Shown here: in pieces, positions 8,019 through 14,808 of the stretch | Numbering within the stretch: the first letter of the stretch is position 1 | How the letters are laid out: every line of letters begins with the position of its first letter | NCBI RefSeq assembly: GCF_000164135.1 | Contig: NZ_GG770560.1 | Span: forward strand, 250,401 to 284,585 | DNA: 34,185 bases | Source of the DNA: Mycobacterium parascrofulaceum ATCC BAA-614 | GTDB taxonomy: Bacteria > Actinomycetota > Actinomycetes > Mycobacteriales > Mycobacteriaceae | Reading direction: 5' to 3' | Position numbers and translations under genes: made by a program | Notes under the pieces: model-generated | What the model was told of the DNA's origin: nothing | Databases searched by the model: none | What the model saw: only the letters and a program-made list of their open reading frames with translations

Positions 8019-8267
8019 ATGACGGCCATGGGTGGTACCCCACCGTTGTTGTTGACCGACTCTGACGTGGACGCACTGGCGTGGGAGTTCCTGCAGTCGC
8101 GCTATCTCGGCCCGATCTATGCGGACTGGTCGCCCGATCGACGCCTCGACACGTTCCTTCGCCGCCGCGGGCTGGCGCGCGTCGCCGACGACGGCGACCT
8201 GTCCAACACCGTCCTGGAACGCATTCTGGGCCAGGTGGGCCGCGCTTCGCGCCCGGCCCGGCGGTAA
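8019..8267 (+). CDS. Small conserved-looking protein of unknown function in the dormancy island
   Basis: The best start is the ATG at 8019 (82 residues) or the ATG at 8028, which is better spaced from AAGGGAG at 8011-8017; the longer frame back to 7893 runs through the hspX terminator and promoter region. The core reads DSDVDALAWEFLQSRYLGPIYADW followed by a basic segment and GLARVADDGDLSNTVLERIL (both described here in two parts of the same chain). It is predicted to be all-helical, with no membrane segment and no cysteine. I recognise no family function. Its place between hspX and the tgs1-like gene, with a weak DosR-like box upstream, suggests a hypoxia-linked role. Confidence 0.65.
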   Translation: MTAMGGTPPLLLTDSDVDALAWEFLQSRYLGPIYADWSPDRRLDTFLRRRGLARVADDGDLSNTVLERILGQVGRASRPARR

Positions 8268-8300
8268 CCGGCGGGCCCGGCGGTAGACCGGTCCCACCGC

Positions 8301-8319
8301 TTCGGGACCAACGGCACTA
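8301..8319. promoter_or_regulatory. DosR-type box upstream of the tgs1-like gene
   Basis: TTCGGGACCAACGGCACTA has a perfect left half (TTCGGGAC) of the extended DosR consensus TTSGGGACTWWAGTCCCSAA and a degraded right half. It lies about 65 bases before the ATG at 8383, a suitable distance for activation. Confidence 0.58.
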
Positions 8320-8382
8320 TCGGCACTCGCGCCGCGCGACGGATAGTGATCCCGATCAGTGCGAAGCGGAGATGAGCGGGGC

Positions 8383-9798
8383 ATGGAACAGCTAACCACC
8401 CTGGAAGCGAGTTTCCTGGAGGCCGAGGACGCCGACCGGCACGTGAGTATGGCGATCGGCACACTGGCCGTCATCGACGGGCCGGTGCCTAACCCACAGG
8501 AACTGGCCGCGACGCTGTCCGAACGCGTTCGCGACGTGCCCCGGTTCACCCAACTCGTGCACAAGCACGCCTTCGATTTGGCGGCGCCGGGATGGATCGA
8601 GGACACCAACTTCGACATCGGCCACCACGTGCGCATGGTGGCTTTGCCTCCCCCGGGCGACGATTCGGCGATGTTCCGCTTGATCGCCGACCTCATGGAA
8701 CGCCGCCTGGACCGCGATCATCCCCTGTGGGAGTGCTGGATCATCGAGGGCCTGCCGGTTGGGCGGTGGGCCACGCTGGTGAAGATTCACCACTGCCTGG
8801 CCGACGGAATCGCCATCGTGCGGATGATCACCCGCCTTGCCGACCCGGGCACCGGCGAAACGTACGCCGGCGACATCTGCGCCGCCAAGGAACCGCCACC
8901 GTCCATCGTGCTGTCGGCGGGACTGCGTCGTGACCCGCGGACCTGGGCCCGCGGCCTGTGGCGCGCGTCGGTGGCCACCACCAGTACCGCCGCGCACACC
9001 GCCATGGGGGCAACCGAATTCATCGCCGGCCTGCTCGCGCCGGCGGGAGGGTCGTCGCTGCGCGGACCGGTCAGCACCATGCGCCGGTACAGCGCGGCGC
9101 GGGTCTCGATGAAGGACGTCGAGACCGTCTGTCAGGCCTTCGGCGTGACACTCAACGATGTGGCGCTGGCCGCGATAACGGACAGCTTCCGGACCGTGCT
9201 GCTGCGCCGCGGGGAGAAACTTCGGCGCAACTCCCTGCGCACCATGATCCCGGTGTCGGTGCGTTCGCCCAACACCATGGACCGCACCGACATCCGCGTC
9301 TCCGCGATGCTCTCGTCACTGCCGGTCGAAGAACACGATCCGGTCAGGCGGCTGAAAACGGTGCAGGCGCGGCTGGGCAGGCTCAAGGCAAGCGGTGAAC
9401 GGCAGGCCGCCAAAGCCTTTGTCACGCTGACCAATTACCTGCCGTTCGCCGTGAACGCGTGGACGGTGCGGGTGCTGACCCGGCTCCCGCAGCGCAGCGT
9501 CGTCACGCTGGCCACCAACGTGCCCGGTCCGCGCCAGCGGCTCCAGGTCCTGGGCCGTCCGGTCGAGCAGTTGCTGCCGATTCCGCCCATCGCCCTGCAG
9601 CTGCGCACCGTGATCAGCATGCTCAGCTACGTCGACGAACTGGCGATCGGCGTCACCGCCGACTACGACGCCACACCGGACGTCGACGAGCTGGCCCGCG
9701 GCATCGAACTCGGCGTCGCACGCTTGGTGACCCGGGCCCTGTCGCGAAAGCCCGTGCAGCCCAGGCAAAGCCGTCGGGCCGCCCGGATCACGAACTAG
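8383..9798 (+). CDS. tgs1: Wax ester synthase / diacylglycerol acyltransferase, Tgs1-like
   Basis: Starting at the ATG at 8383 the protein has 471 residues. Its N-terminus (MEQLTTLEASFLEAEDADRH) closely resembles Tgs1 (Rv3130c, 463 residues), as does the rest as I remember it (PLWECWIIEGL, RRYSAARVSM, VTLNDVALAAITDS, ATNVPGPRQRLQVLG). The catalytic HHxxxDG motif is intact: His136, His137, Asp141, Gly142. The enzyme transfers acyl groups from acyl-CoA to diacylglycerol or fatty alcohol, making triacylglycerol or wax ester stores at the inner membrane and lipid droplets. Tgs1 is the main hypoxia-induced TAG synthase under DosR in M. tuberculosis. A plausible DosR box lies upstream. The orthology to Rv3130c rather than another Tgs paralogue needs a tree. 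Confidence 0.9.
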   Translation: MEQLTTLEASFLEAEDADRHVSMAIGTLAVIDGPVPNPQELAATLSERVRDVPRFTQLVHKHAFDLAAPGWIEDTNFDIGHHVRMVALPPPGDDSAMFRLIADLMERRLDRDHPLWECWIIEGLPVGRWATLVKIHHCLADGIAIVRMITRLADPGTGETYAGDICAAKEPPPSIVLSAGLRRDPRTWARGLWRASVATTSTAAHTAMGATEFIAGLLAPAGGSSLRGPVSTMRRYSAARVSMKDVETVCQAFGVTLNDVALAAITDSFRTVLLRRGEKLRRNSLRTMIPVSVRSPNTMDRTDIRVSAMLSSLPVEEHDPVRRLKTVQARLGRLKASGERQAAKAFVTLTNYLPFAVNAWTVRVLTRLPQRSVVTLATNVPGPRQRLQVLGRPVEQLLPIPPIALQLRTVISMLSYVDELAIGVTADYDATPDVDELARGIELGVARLVTRALSRKPVQPRQSRRAARITN

Positions 9799-9813
9799 GC
9801 CGCGCGGCCCCGT

Positions 9814-9831
9814 GCCGGTCGGCTCACCGGC
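9814..9831. terminator. Short hairpin at the convergent end of tgs1-like and HAD-ATPase genes
   Basis: GCCGGT and ACCGGC form a 6-base stem around a 6-base loop, overlapping the last codons of the minus-strand gene in a 25-base convergent gap. A GC-rich palindrome (GGCCGCGCGGCC) lies just before it. Either could help termination; both could be chance. Confidence 0.3.
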
Positions 9832-11482
9832 GTTGTTCGGAAGGCAGGTAACGTTTCTCCACCGCCTGCACCAATTGCTGGCGGATGCGCTCCACGTCGG
9901 CGGCGCGACGGGCCTCGAGGTCGTCCTCCCAGGCCGCCACCCGCGCCGCGAGCTCCTTGTCGGCGATGGTGCCTTCCAGCCAGTGCGAGAAGTCGCCGCG
10001 TTCGAGATGGTATTCGAGCGCCTGTTGGTCGAGCCGCCGCAGCGCGACGGTGAAGTCGTGCATCGTTGCGGCGGGAGCGATGGGGAGGCCGTCGGTGGTG
10101 TGGAAGTAGAACCGCCGCTCCGCGGGGAGGCGGATATCGGCGTATTTGTGGCGGTGCCGCACGTGCTTGGTGTGGCGTTCGCCGATCGTGAAGTCGCGCG
10201 GTGGTCCCGCGCCGAATCGGACGCTGGCGCCGCGGGGCGACCCCAGGTCCGTCGCGGTGTCGGGCCTCGTCAGCGCCAGCACCACGTCGCTGCTGTCGAG
10301 CTCGTGGGCGGGCAACGACGCCGGGACGAACGAGCACAGCACGTAACCGCCCCGACGCGCCCAGTGCGCCTCCTCCCCGTTGCCGAGCAGATGGGCCTCG
10401 TCGTAGACGACCCAGTGCGGAAATCCGTACTGTTCGCGGTGCGCCTCGGCGGTCGACCGCAGCCGGCGCACGTAGTCGCTCTTGCTCGGTTCGGCCAAAC
10501 CCGACAAGTCCACCACCAGGCCGGAGTTCGGGCGCAGCGCGTCGACCAGCTCGGCCGGTTCCGGCAGGTGGTGGCCGGTGTCCACGACCCGCACATGGCT
10601 GAGTTGCTGCAGCTGCAGGTGATCGCCTTCGGGGTCGATGACCAGGACGCAGTAGCCGGCCGAGAGCCATCGCTCCGCCATCAGGCCGACGAGGTAGCTC
10701 TTTCCCGACGCGGCGGGCCCGGTCACCAGGATGCGCGCCTGACTCCCCGGCACCCTGGTGGGGGTTCCGTCGTCGAATTCGCCGATCTCGAGCCAGTGGC
10801 GCGGGGGGCAAAAGCGTTGCGCCCCAGACAGATACGGGCCGGTCAGCAACCCCGCGACGCCCGCGCCCCCCGGCGCGTCCAGGACCACGTCGGCGAAGCG
10901 CCGCAGCGACGGGACCGCGTCAGCCACCGCGGCACCTACCTCGGCGACGGCCAGCAACGACAGGTCGTTCTCCGCGTCGCCCACCGCCACGGTGTTGTGC
11001 GGGGACAGATTCATCATCTCGAGCAGCGCGGTCAGCCCGGTCCCCTTGGTGATGCCCGCCGGCAGCACCATCAGGGCGGACCGGTTTCGGATCAGCTGGT
11101 AGTCCATCCCCAGCTCGGCGATCGCCTCGACGACGGCAGACAGGTGCTCGCCGGCGACGGCCACCAGCACCTCGCCCCGCCGGTACGGGATCCCGCGCTC
11201 GTCCAGCGCCCGGTCGAGGTCGGGACCGACCGGCGGCGCCAGCGCGTGCGCCTGCCCGTCGAACACGACGACGGCGCCGTTCTCCAACACCAGCGCGTCG
11301 ACGTGGTCGGCCAACTGCGGGTACTCGGCGTGCAATTCGGCGCCGATGCGGCCGGTGGCCACCACGATCGCCAGGCCTTCGCTCCGCGACTGGTCGACGG
11401 CGTGCAGGGTCGCCCGGTCCAGGCTGCCGCTCGAGGTGAGGGTGCCGTCGAAGTCGACCGCCACCACCTTGAAAAACGCCAC
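9824..11482 (-). CDS. HAD-family phosphatase fused to a P-loop ATPase
   Basis: The 552-residue protein combines two enzymes. Residues 1-215 form a Cof-type (HAD-IIB) phosphatase: motif I AVDFDGTLT (Asp10, Asp12), motif II VVATGR, and motif IV VAVGDAENDLSLL (168-173). Residues 245-470 form a P-loop NTPase: Walker A GPAASGKSY (255-263), a strand reading VIDPEGDH, and Walker B WVVYDEAH (357-364), in the style of HerA/DUF87-like ATPases. A charged C-terminal region (480-552) may form a coiled coil (EDDLEARRAADVERIRQQ). The start is a GTG, and a nearby in-frame GTG 15 bases downstream is possible. The substrate is not known. The gene stands alone on the minus strand between lipid genes. Whether it belongs to the hypoxia response rests only on a weak box at 11593. 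Confidence 0.83.
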   Translation of the reverse strand: MAFFKVVAVDFDGTLTSSGSLDRATLHAVDQSRSEGLAIVVATGRIGAELHAEYPQLADHVDALVLENGAVVVFDGQAHALAPPVGPDLDRALDERGIPYRRGEVLVAVAGEHLSAVVEAIAELGMDYQLIRNRSALMVLPAGITKGTGLTALLEMMNLSPHNTVAVGDAENDLSLLAVAEVGAAVADAVPSLRRFADVVLDAPGGAGVAGLLTGPYLSGAQRFCPPRHWLEIGEFDDGTPTRVPGSQARILVTGPAASGKSYLVGLMAERWLSAGYCVLVIDPEGDHLQLQQLSHVRVVDTGHHLPEPAELVDALRPNSGLVVDLSGLAEPSKSDYVRRLRSTAEAHREQYGFPHWVVYDEAHLLGNGEEAHWARRGGYVLCSFVPASLPAHELDSSDVVLALTRPDTATDLGSPRGASVRFGAGPPRDFTIGERHTKHVRHRHKYADIRLPAERRFYFHTTDGLPIAPAATMHDFTVALRRLDQQALEYHLERGDFSHWLEGTIADKELAARVAAWEDDLEARRAADVERIRQQLVQAVEKRYLPSEQRR

Positions 11483-11592
11483 AGCCTTGCCACCTGTATC
11501 CGCTGAAACCGAGGTCCGGATTGCTCGCGCCGGGACGCCCGATCTACCGGCGCCCGATGCTCAACCTATGGGCCCGGGCGCGCCGCCCTCTA

Positions 11593-11606
11593 GGGCCGTT
11601 CGTCCT
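11593..11606. promoter_or_regulatory. Weak DosR-like box upstream of the HAD-ATPase gene
   Basis: GGGCCGTTCGTCCT keeps GGG, the central TTCGTCC and the overall length of the DosR core, but the arms are not perfect complements. It lies about 115 bases upstream of the start at 11482, in a 168-base gap. Confidence 0.3.
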
Positions 11607-11650
11607 CGTTCGGCGCCGGCGCGTGCACCCGGCGAACCGCGGTGCCCCGG

Positions 11651-13036
11651 TTAGCCCAGCGCGCGTTCCAGCTCGGCCAGGCACTCCTCGGTCATCGGGA
11701 TGAACGTCTCGACATCGGGCACCACCTCGCGGCCGGCGGCGTAACCGAACCCGATCCGGTCGGCATACGAGCACGTCGTGATGTTGAGCGCGTGACCGTC
11801 GTAGACCGTCGACACCGGGTACATCGCCTCGATACGGGCGCCGTTCCAATACATTTCGGTCGCCGGGCCGCGCACGTGCGAAATCGGCAGGTTGTATCCG
11901 GTGCGGATCTTCGGGGTGAACGGCAGCAGCGGGCCGATTGCCGTCGCGGCGATGCTTCCGGCGTTGGTCAGCAGCGACGCCGCCGCTCCCCGTTTGGCCA
12001 CCCAGTGCTTTCCCTCCGACATCGACCGATGGATCGCATCCAGCCGGGCCAGCGGATCGTCCAGGTCGGTGCCCAGCGGGCACATCCACAGTCCAAACCT
12101 GTTGCCGTGCTGGTCGTTCGGTGTGTCGTGCGCGGGGTCGCGCACCGTGATGGGGCAGGCGGCCACCAGTGGGCGGTTGGGCAGCTCGCCGCGGTCGCGC
12201 AGCCAGCGCCGCACCACACCGGCCGCCATCGCGGTGAGCACCTCGTTGCCGGTCACGCCGGCCGCCCGCCGCACGGCCTGGATGCGATCCTTCGCCCAGC
12301 TGCCCGCGGCGACCGCACGCTCGGGGCCCAGGCGGCCGTTGAACCGGGTGTAGGGCGCCCCGAGGGGCAGCACGGTGGTGTGCCCGACCAAACTGTCCAG
12401 CACCGTCGCGATTTCGCCGGTGGCCACCCGCCCGATCAGCCCCACGCCCGACGTCGCCGCGCCGGTCAGCGTGCGCAGCGGTGCGACCAGACGGGACACC
12501 AGCCCACCCGGCGCCGGCGGGGCGTGCGGGCGGCGGTCCGCGTAAAACGGTGGCATCGACCGGCGGTCGGGATCAGCGCTCAGCGCGTCGGTGATCATCT
12601 GGAAACCCGCCACCCCGTCGGTCACGGTGTGATGCACCTTGATGTAGAAGGCGAAGCGGCCGCCGTCGAGGCCGTCGATCAGATACGACATCCACATCGG
12701 CCGGCTCCAGTCCAGCCGCAGGGCGTCCAGCTCGCCGATCAGCCGCCAGAACCCGTCCCCGATCACGGTCCGGCGCTGGCAATGCCGGCTCACGTCAACG
12801 GAATCCGCGTGCCGCCACACCCACATGCCGCCGGTGTCCACGCCGCGGTGCGGGTACCGGCGCAGCCGCGGATCGATCGAGTCGTTCCCGGCGAGCGTCG
12901 CCCGGTGCAATTCGTCGACGTAGTCCGGCCCGGCGCCGGCGGGGGGCGACAGGATCAGCACGGCGCCGACGTGCATCGGGTTGGACACCGCCTCCGCGGT
13001 CATCATCGCTGCGTCCAGCGGATCCAGCGGGTTCAC
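11651..13036 (-). CDS. Second wax ester synthase / diacylglycerol acyltransferase family protein
   Basis: The GTG at 13036 gives 461 residues. The WS/DGAT catalytic motif HHxxxDG is intact in KVHHTVTDGVAGFQMI (His135, His136, Asp140, Gly141). The N-terminus (NPLDPLDAAMMTAEAVSNPMH) and the central FGLWMCPLGTDLDDPLARL section fit the more divergent Tgs paralogues, not Tgs1. The C-terminal ISHVRGPATEMYWNGARIEA corresponds to the conserved NVPGP-like region. It should acylate diacylglycerol or an alcohol at the membrane. It follows the Rv2627c-like hydrolase gene by 15 bases on the same strand, so the pair is almost certainly one operon under the DosR box at 14342. Acceptor specificity cannot be told from sequence alone. 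Confidence 0.88.
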   Translation of the reverse strand: MNPLDPLDAAMMTAEAVSNPMHVGAVLILSPPAGAGPDYVDELHRATLAGNDSIDPRLRRYPHRGVDTGGMWVWRHADSVDVSRHCQRRTVIGDGFWRLIGELDALRLDWSRPMWMSYLIDGLDGGRFAFYIKVHHTVTDGVAGFQMITDALSADPDRRSMPPFYADRRPHAPPAPGGLVSRLVAPLRTLTGAATSGVGLIGRVATGEIATVLDSLVGHTTVLPLGAPYTRFNGRLGPERAVAAGSWAKDRIQAVRRAAGVTGNEVLTAMAAGVVRRWLRDRGELPNRPLVAACPITVRDPAHDTPNDQHGNRFGLWMCPLGTDLDDPLARLDAIHRSMSEGKHWVAKRGAAASLLTNAGSIAATAIGPLLPFTPKIRTGYNLPISHVRGPATEMYWNGARIEAMYPVSTVYDGHALNITTCSYADRIGFGYAAGREVVPDVETFIPMTEECLAELERALG

Positions 13037-13051
13037 CGTCGGCCGCCGTGA

Positions 13052-14305
13052 CTAGGCGGGGAGGTCGCGCTGCGCCGCGGCCCCGTTCAACAGGCCGGAC
13101 TGCTGCAACGCCGCCTCGACGAACCGCTGTACCGGTCGCGCACGGAAGAAGCCGGTGTGACCGCCGCGGTACCAGACGATTTCGGGCTTGCCCCAGTGCT
13201 CCCACAGGCGGACCACCTGCTCGCGCGGGTGCACCACCTGGTCGGCGACGCCGGCGTAGATGAAGCGGCCCCGCCGGGGCACCAGGGGCGCCAGCGACAG
13301 CGGCGACGTCATCCGCCCGATGGGCTCGGCCAGTTCGATCGTCTGACGGCGCGGATCGTCGGCGGCGAGGCCGGAGTGCCGACTCAGCAACCCGACCAGG
13401 TCCGCGACGGGGACACCGAGGATCGCACAGGTCAGGCCCTGTTCGAGGCTGGCGACAAGTGCGGTGATGTAGCCGCCCAGCGACAGGCCGTTCAGCCCGA
13501 TCTGCGATTCCGGCTCCTCCCGGCGTATCCAGGACAACAACCGCCGGATGTCCCACACCGCCTGCGCCGTCGCGTGCACGTCGTCGAGGATGTCCTCCCC
13601 GGGAAACACCGCGCCCTTCGGCAGGGCCCGGGCGCGCGGGCCGTGCATCGGCAGCACCGGCATGACAACGTTGAGCCCCAGGTCTTCGTGCAGCCGCCAG
13701 GACCGGAACAACGCGAGATCCAAAGCGGCGCGACCCATTTCGGTGCCGTGGATGCAGACCAGCCAGGGCCGCGGCTGCGGGTGACGCAGCAACAGCGCGT
13801 ACTCGCGGTTGTTTGCGCTGTAGCTCGTCCACCGCTGGGCGCCGGGTTCACCCGGCCGGGGCAGGTATCCGCTGTCGAAAGACATCCGATAGAAGGTTCG
13901 CCTGCCCTTCTTGACCTGTCGCATCGTGACGTCCGTGAGGGGCGGGGGCGGGCGGAAAAATCTCTTCGGATGGTCGAGCCAGCCGCGGTCGCCGTAGAAC
14001 TTCAGCCCCGCGACCACCTCGCCCGTGATGCGCTCGCAGTCCTCCGGCCGGCTGATCGGACGCCGGGCCTTCAGGCCCATCAGGACGACCTCGTCGCGGA
14101 ACGCCTGCGCCGCCAGGGCGAGGGTGGGCCGGGCGATCGGAAGCTCGTCGGGCGCTTGCCCGAGGTAGTCGCGCCACGACTCGGCGAGGTACCGGCCGGT
14201 GCTGGTGAACGGCTTGACGGCGCTGCTCAGGCCGACGCCACCGGGCGGGCTCAAGGGCAATACACCCGGACGCCGGGAACCGCCATCGTTGGTCGATACC
14301 GCCAT
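13052..14305 (-). CDS. Alpha/beta-hydrolase-fold protein of the Rv2627c family
   Basis: The 417-residue protein starts at the ATG at 14305. Its length and sequence style match Rv2627c (about 413 residues), a DosR-regulon protein of unknown function. The second half is an alpha/beta hydrolase: an oxyanion-type strand WLVCIHGTEMG (181-191), the nucleophile elbow GLSLGG with Ser275, a candidate acid in YAGVADQVVHP and a candidate His in RGGHTGFF. The N-terminal 170 residues are specific to this family. It may be a lipase or esterase, which would suit its operon partner, a WS/DGAT. No Shine-Dalgarno site is visible; a TAGTTT -10 element is placed for transcription to start exactly on the ATG. Confidence 0.87.
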   Translation of the reverse strand: MAVSTNDGGSRRPGVLPLSPPGGVGLSSAVKPFTSTGRYLAESWRDYLGQAPDELPIARPTLALAAQAFRDEVVLMGLKARRPISRPEDCERITGEVVAGLKFYGDRGWLDHPKRFFRPPPPLTDVTMRQVKKGRRTFYRMSFDSGYLPRPGEPGAQRWTSYSANNREYALLLRHPQPRPWLVCIHGTEMGRAALDLALFRSWRLHEDLGLNVVMPVLPMHGPRARALPKGAVFPGEDILDDVHATAQAVWDIRRLLSWIRREEPESQIGLNGLSLGGYITALVASLEQGLTCAILGVPVADLVGLLSRHSGLAADDPRRQTIELAEPIGRMTSPLSLAPLVPRRGRFIYAGVADQVVHPREQVVRLWEHWGKPEIVWYRGGHTGFFRARPVQRFVEAALQQSGLLNGAAAQRDLPA

Positions 14306-14311
14306 GTGGGC

Positions 14312-14317
14312 AAACTA
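14312..14317 (-). promoter_or_regulatory. Predicted -10 element of the Rv2627c-like/WS-DGAT operon
   Basis: TAGTTT, preceded by TGC, ends 7 bases before the ATG at 14305, so the transcript should begin on the start codon. The DosR box at 14342-14355 is then centred near -43, the typical DosR activation position. Confidence 0.5.
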
Positions 14318-14341
14318 GCAGGCGCCCAAATCGGCGTGTTA

Positions 14342-14355
14342 GGGACTTACGGCCC
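14342..14355. promoter_or_regulatory. DosR box of the Rv2627c-like operon
   Basis: GGGACTTACGGCCC matches the DosR core GGGACTTNNGNCCC completely apart from free positions. Its centre lies about 43 bases upstream of the leaderless start predicted for the minus-strand hydrolase gene. It could also serve the plus-strand small gene at 14526. Confidence 0.78.
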
Positions 14356-14430
14356 GGCAGCGGCCGCGAAAGTCCTTGGCTGGCAAGCCGACGGCGGCGC
14401 AGCGCCCCGGGCCATATGACAGGGCCCGAA

Positions 14431-14445
14431 GGGTCTTTCGTCACT
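14431..14445. promoter_or_regulatory. Variant DosR-like box upstream of the small protein at 14526
   Basis: GGGTCTTTCGTCACT keeps the central CTTTCGTC of the DosR core, with substitutions at position 4 and in the last CCC. The same variant recurs at 17772 and, inverted, at 18968 in this window, which raises its weight. It lies 81 bases before the ATG. Confidence 0.5.
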
Positions 14446-14525
14446 CGCGCCGGCGCCCGGCCGGTCGTAACGTCGGAGCGGCCGCAGGCATTTCCGACGC
14501 CCCCTTGTCGATTAGGAGTGGGATC

Positions 14526-14795
14526 ATGAGCGAGGCACCGCAAAAGTCCGAGCCGCGCTGGGCCGAACTCTCTGACGACGTGCTCGAATCGGTCGAGACC
14601 GGCCGCAAACACGCGATCGAGGCGGTCCGCAAGTTCGTCGACCAGATCAGCCCGGTGCTCCCCGAGCAGTCACGACGCAAGACCGTCGTGGACGCCGCCC
14701 TGGACCTGGCCGACGAGCTGGTCACCGCGCGCATCGAATTCTTCCGCAGCGTGGTGCGAAGTGCCGGCCAGGCGGTCGGTAAGCACGACGAATAA
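14526..14795 (+). CDS. Small helical protein of unknown function in the dormancy island
   Basis: The gene encodes 89 residues; AGGAG lies 7 bases before the ATG, so the start is well supported. The sequence is charged and helical throughout: WAELSDDVLESVETGRKHAI, then AVRKFVDQISPVLPEQSRRK, then VVDAALDLADELVTARIEFF (consecutive segments), ending in AGQAVGKHDE. There is no cysteine, signal peptide or membrane span. The heptad-like hydrophobic spacing suggests a helical bundle or coiled-coil dimer. I recognise no named family. Two DosR-type boxes lie in the 220-base divergent gap upstream. It converges on the ACP-FAAL-PlsC gene with 13 bases between the stops. Confidence 0.8.
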   Translation: MSEAPQKSEPRWAELSDDVLESVETGRKHAIEAVRKFVDQISPVLPEQSRRKTVVDAALDLADELVTARIEFFRSVVRSAGQAVGKHDE

Positions 14796-14808
14796 TCCGC
14801 ACCCCGGA

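Noticed and set aside
9812..11506. A 564-codon open frame antisense to the HAD-ATPase gene
   Set aside because: Same shadow effect; no motif, and the minus-strand protein has full catalytic motifs.
14421..14437. AGGGCCCGAAGGGTCTT as a DosR box
   Set aside because: The two GGG elements are in the same orientation, not inverted; the overlapping GGGTCTTTCGTCACT is the better candidate.
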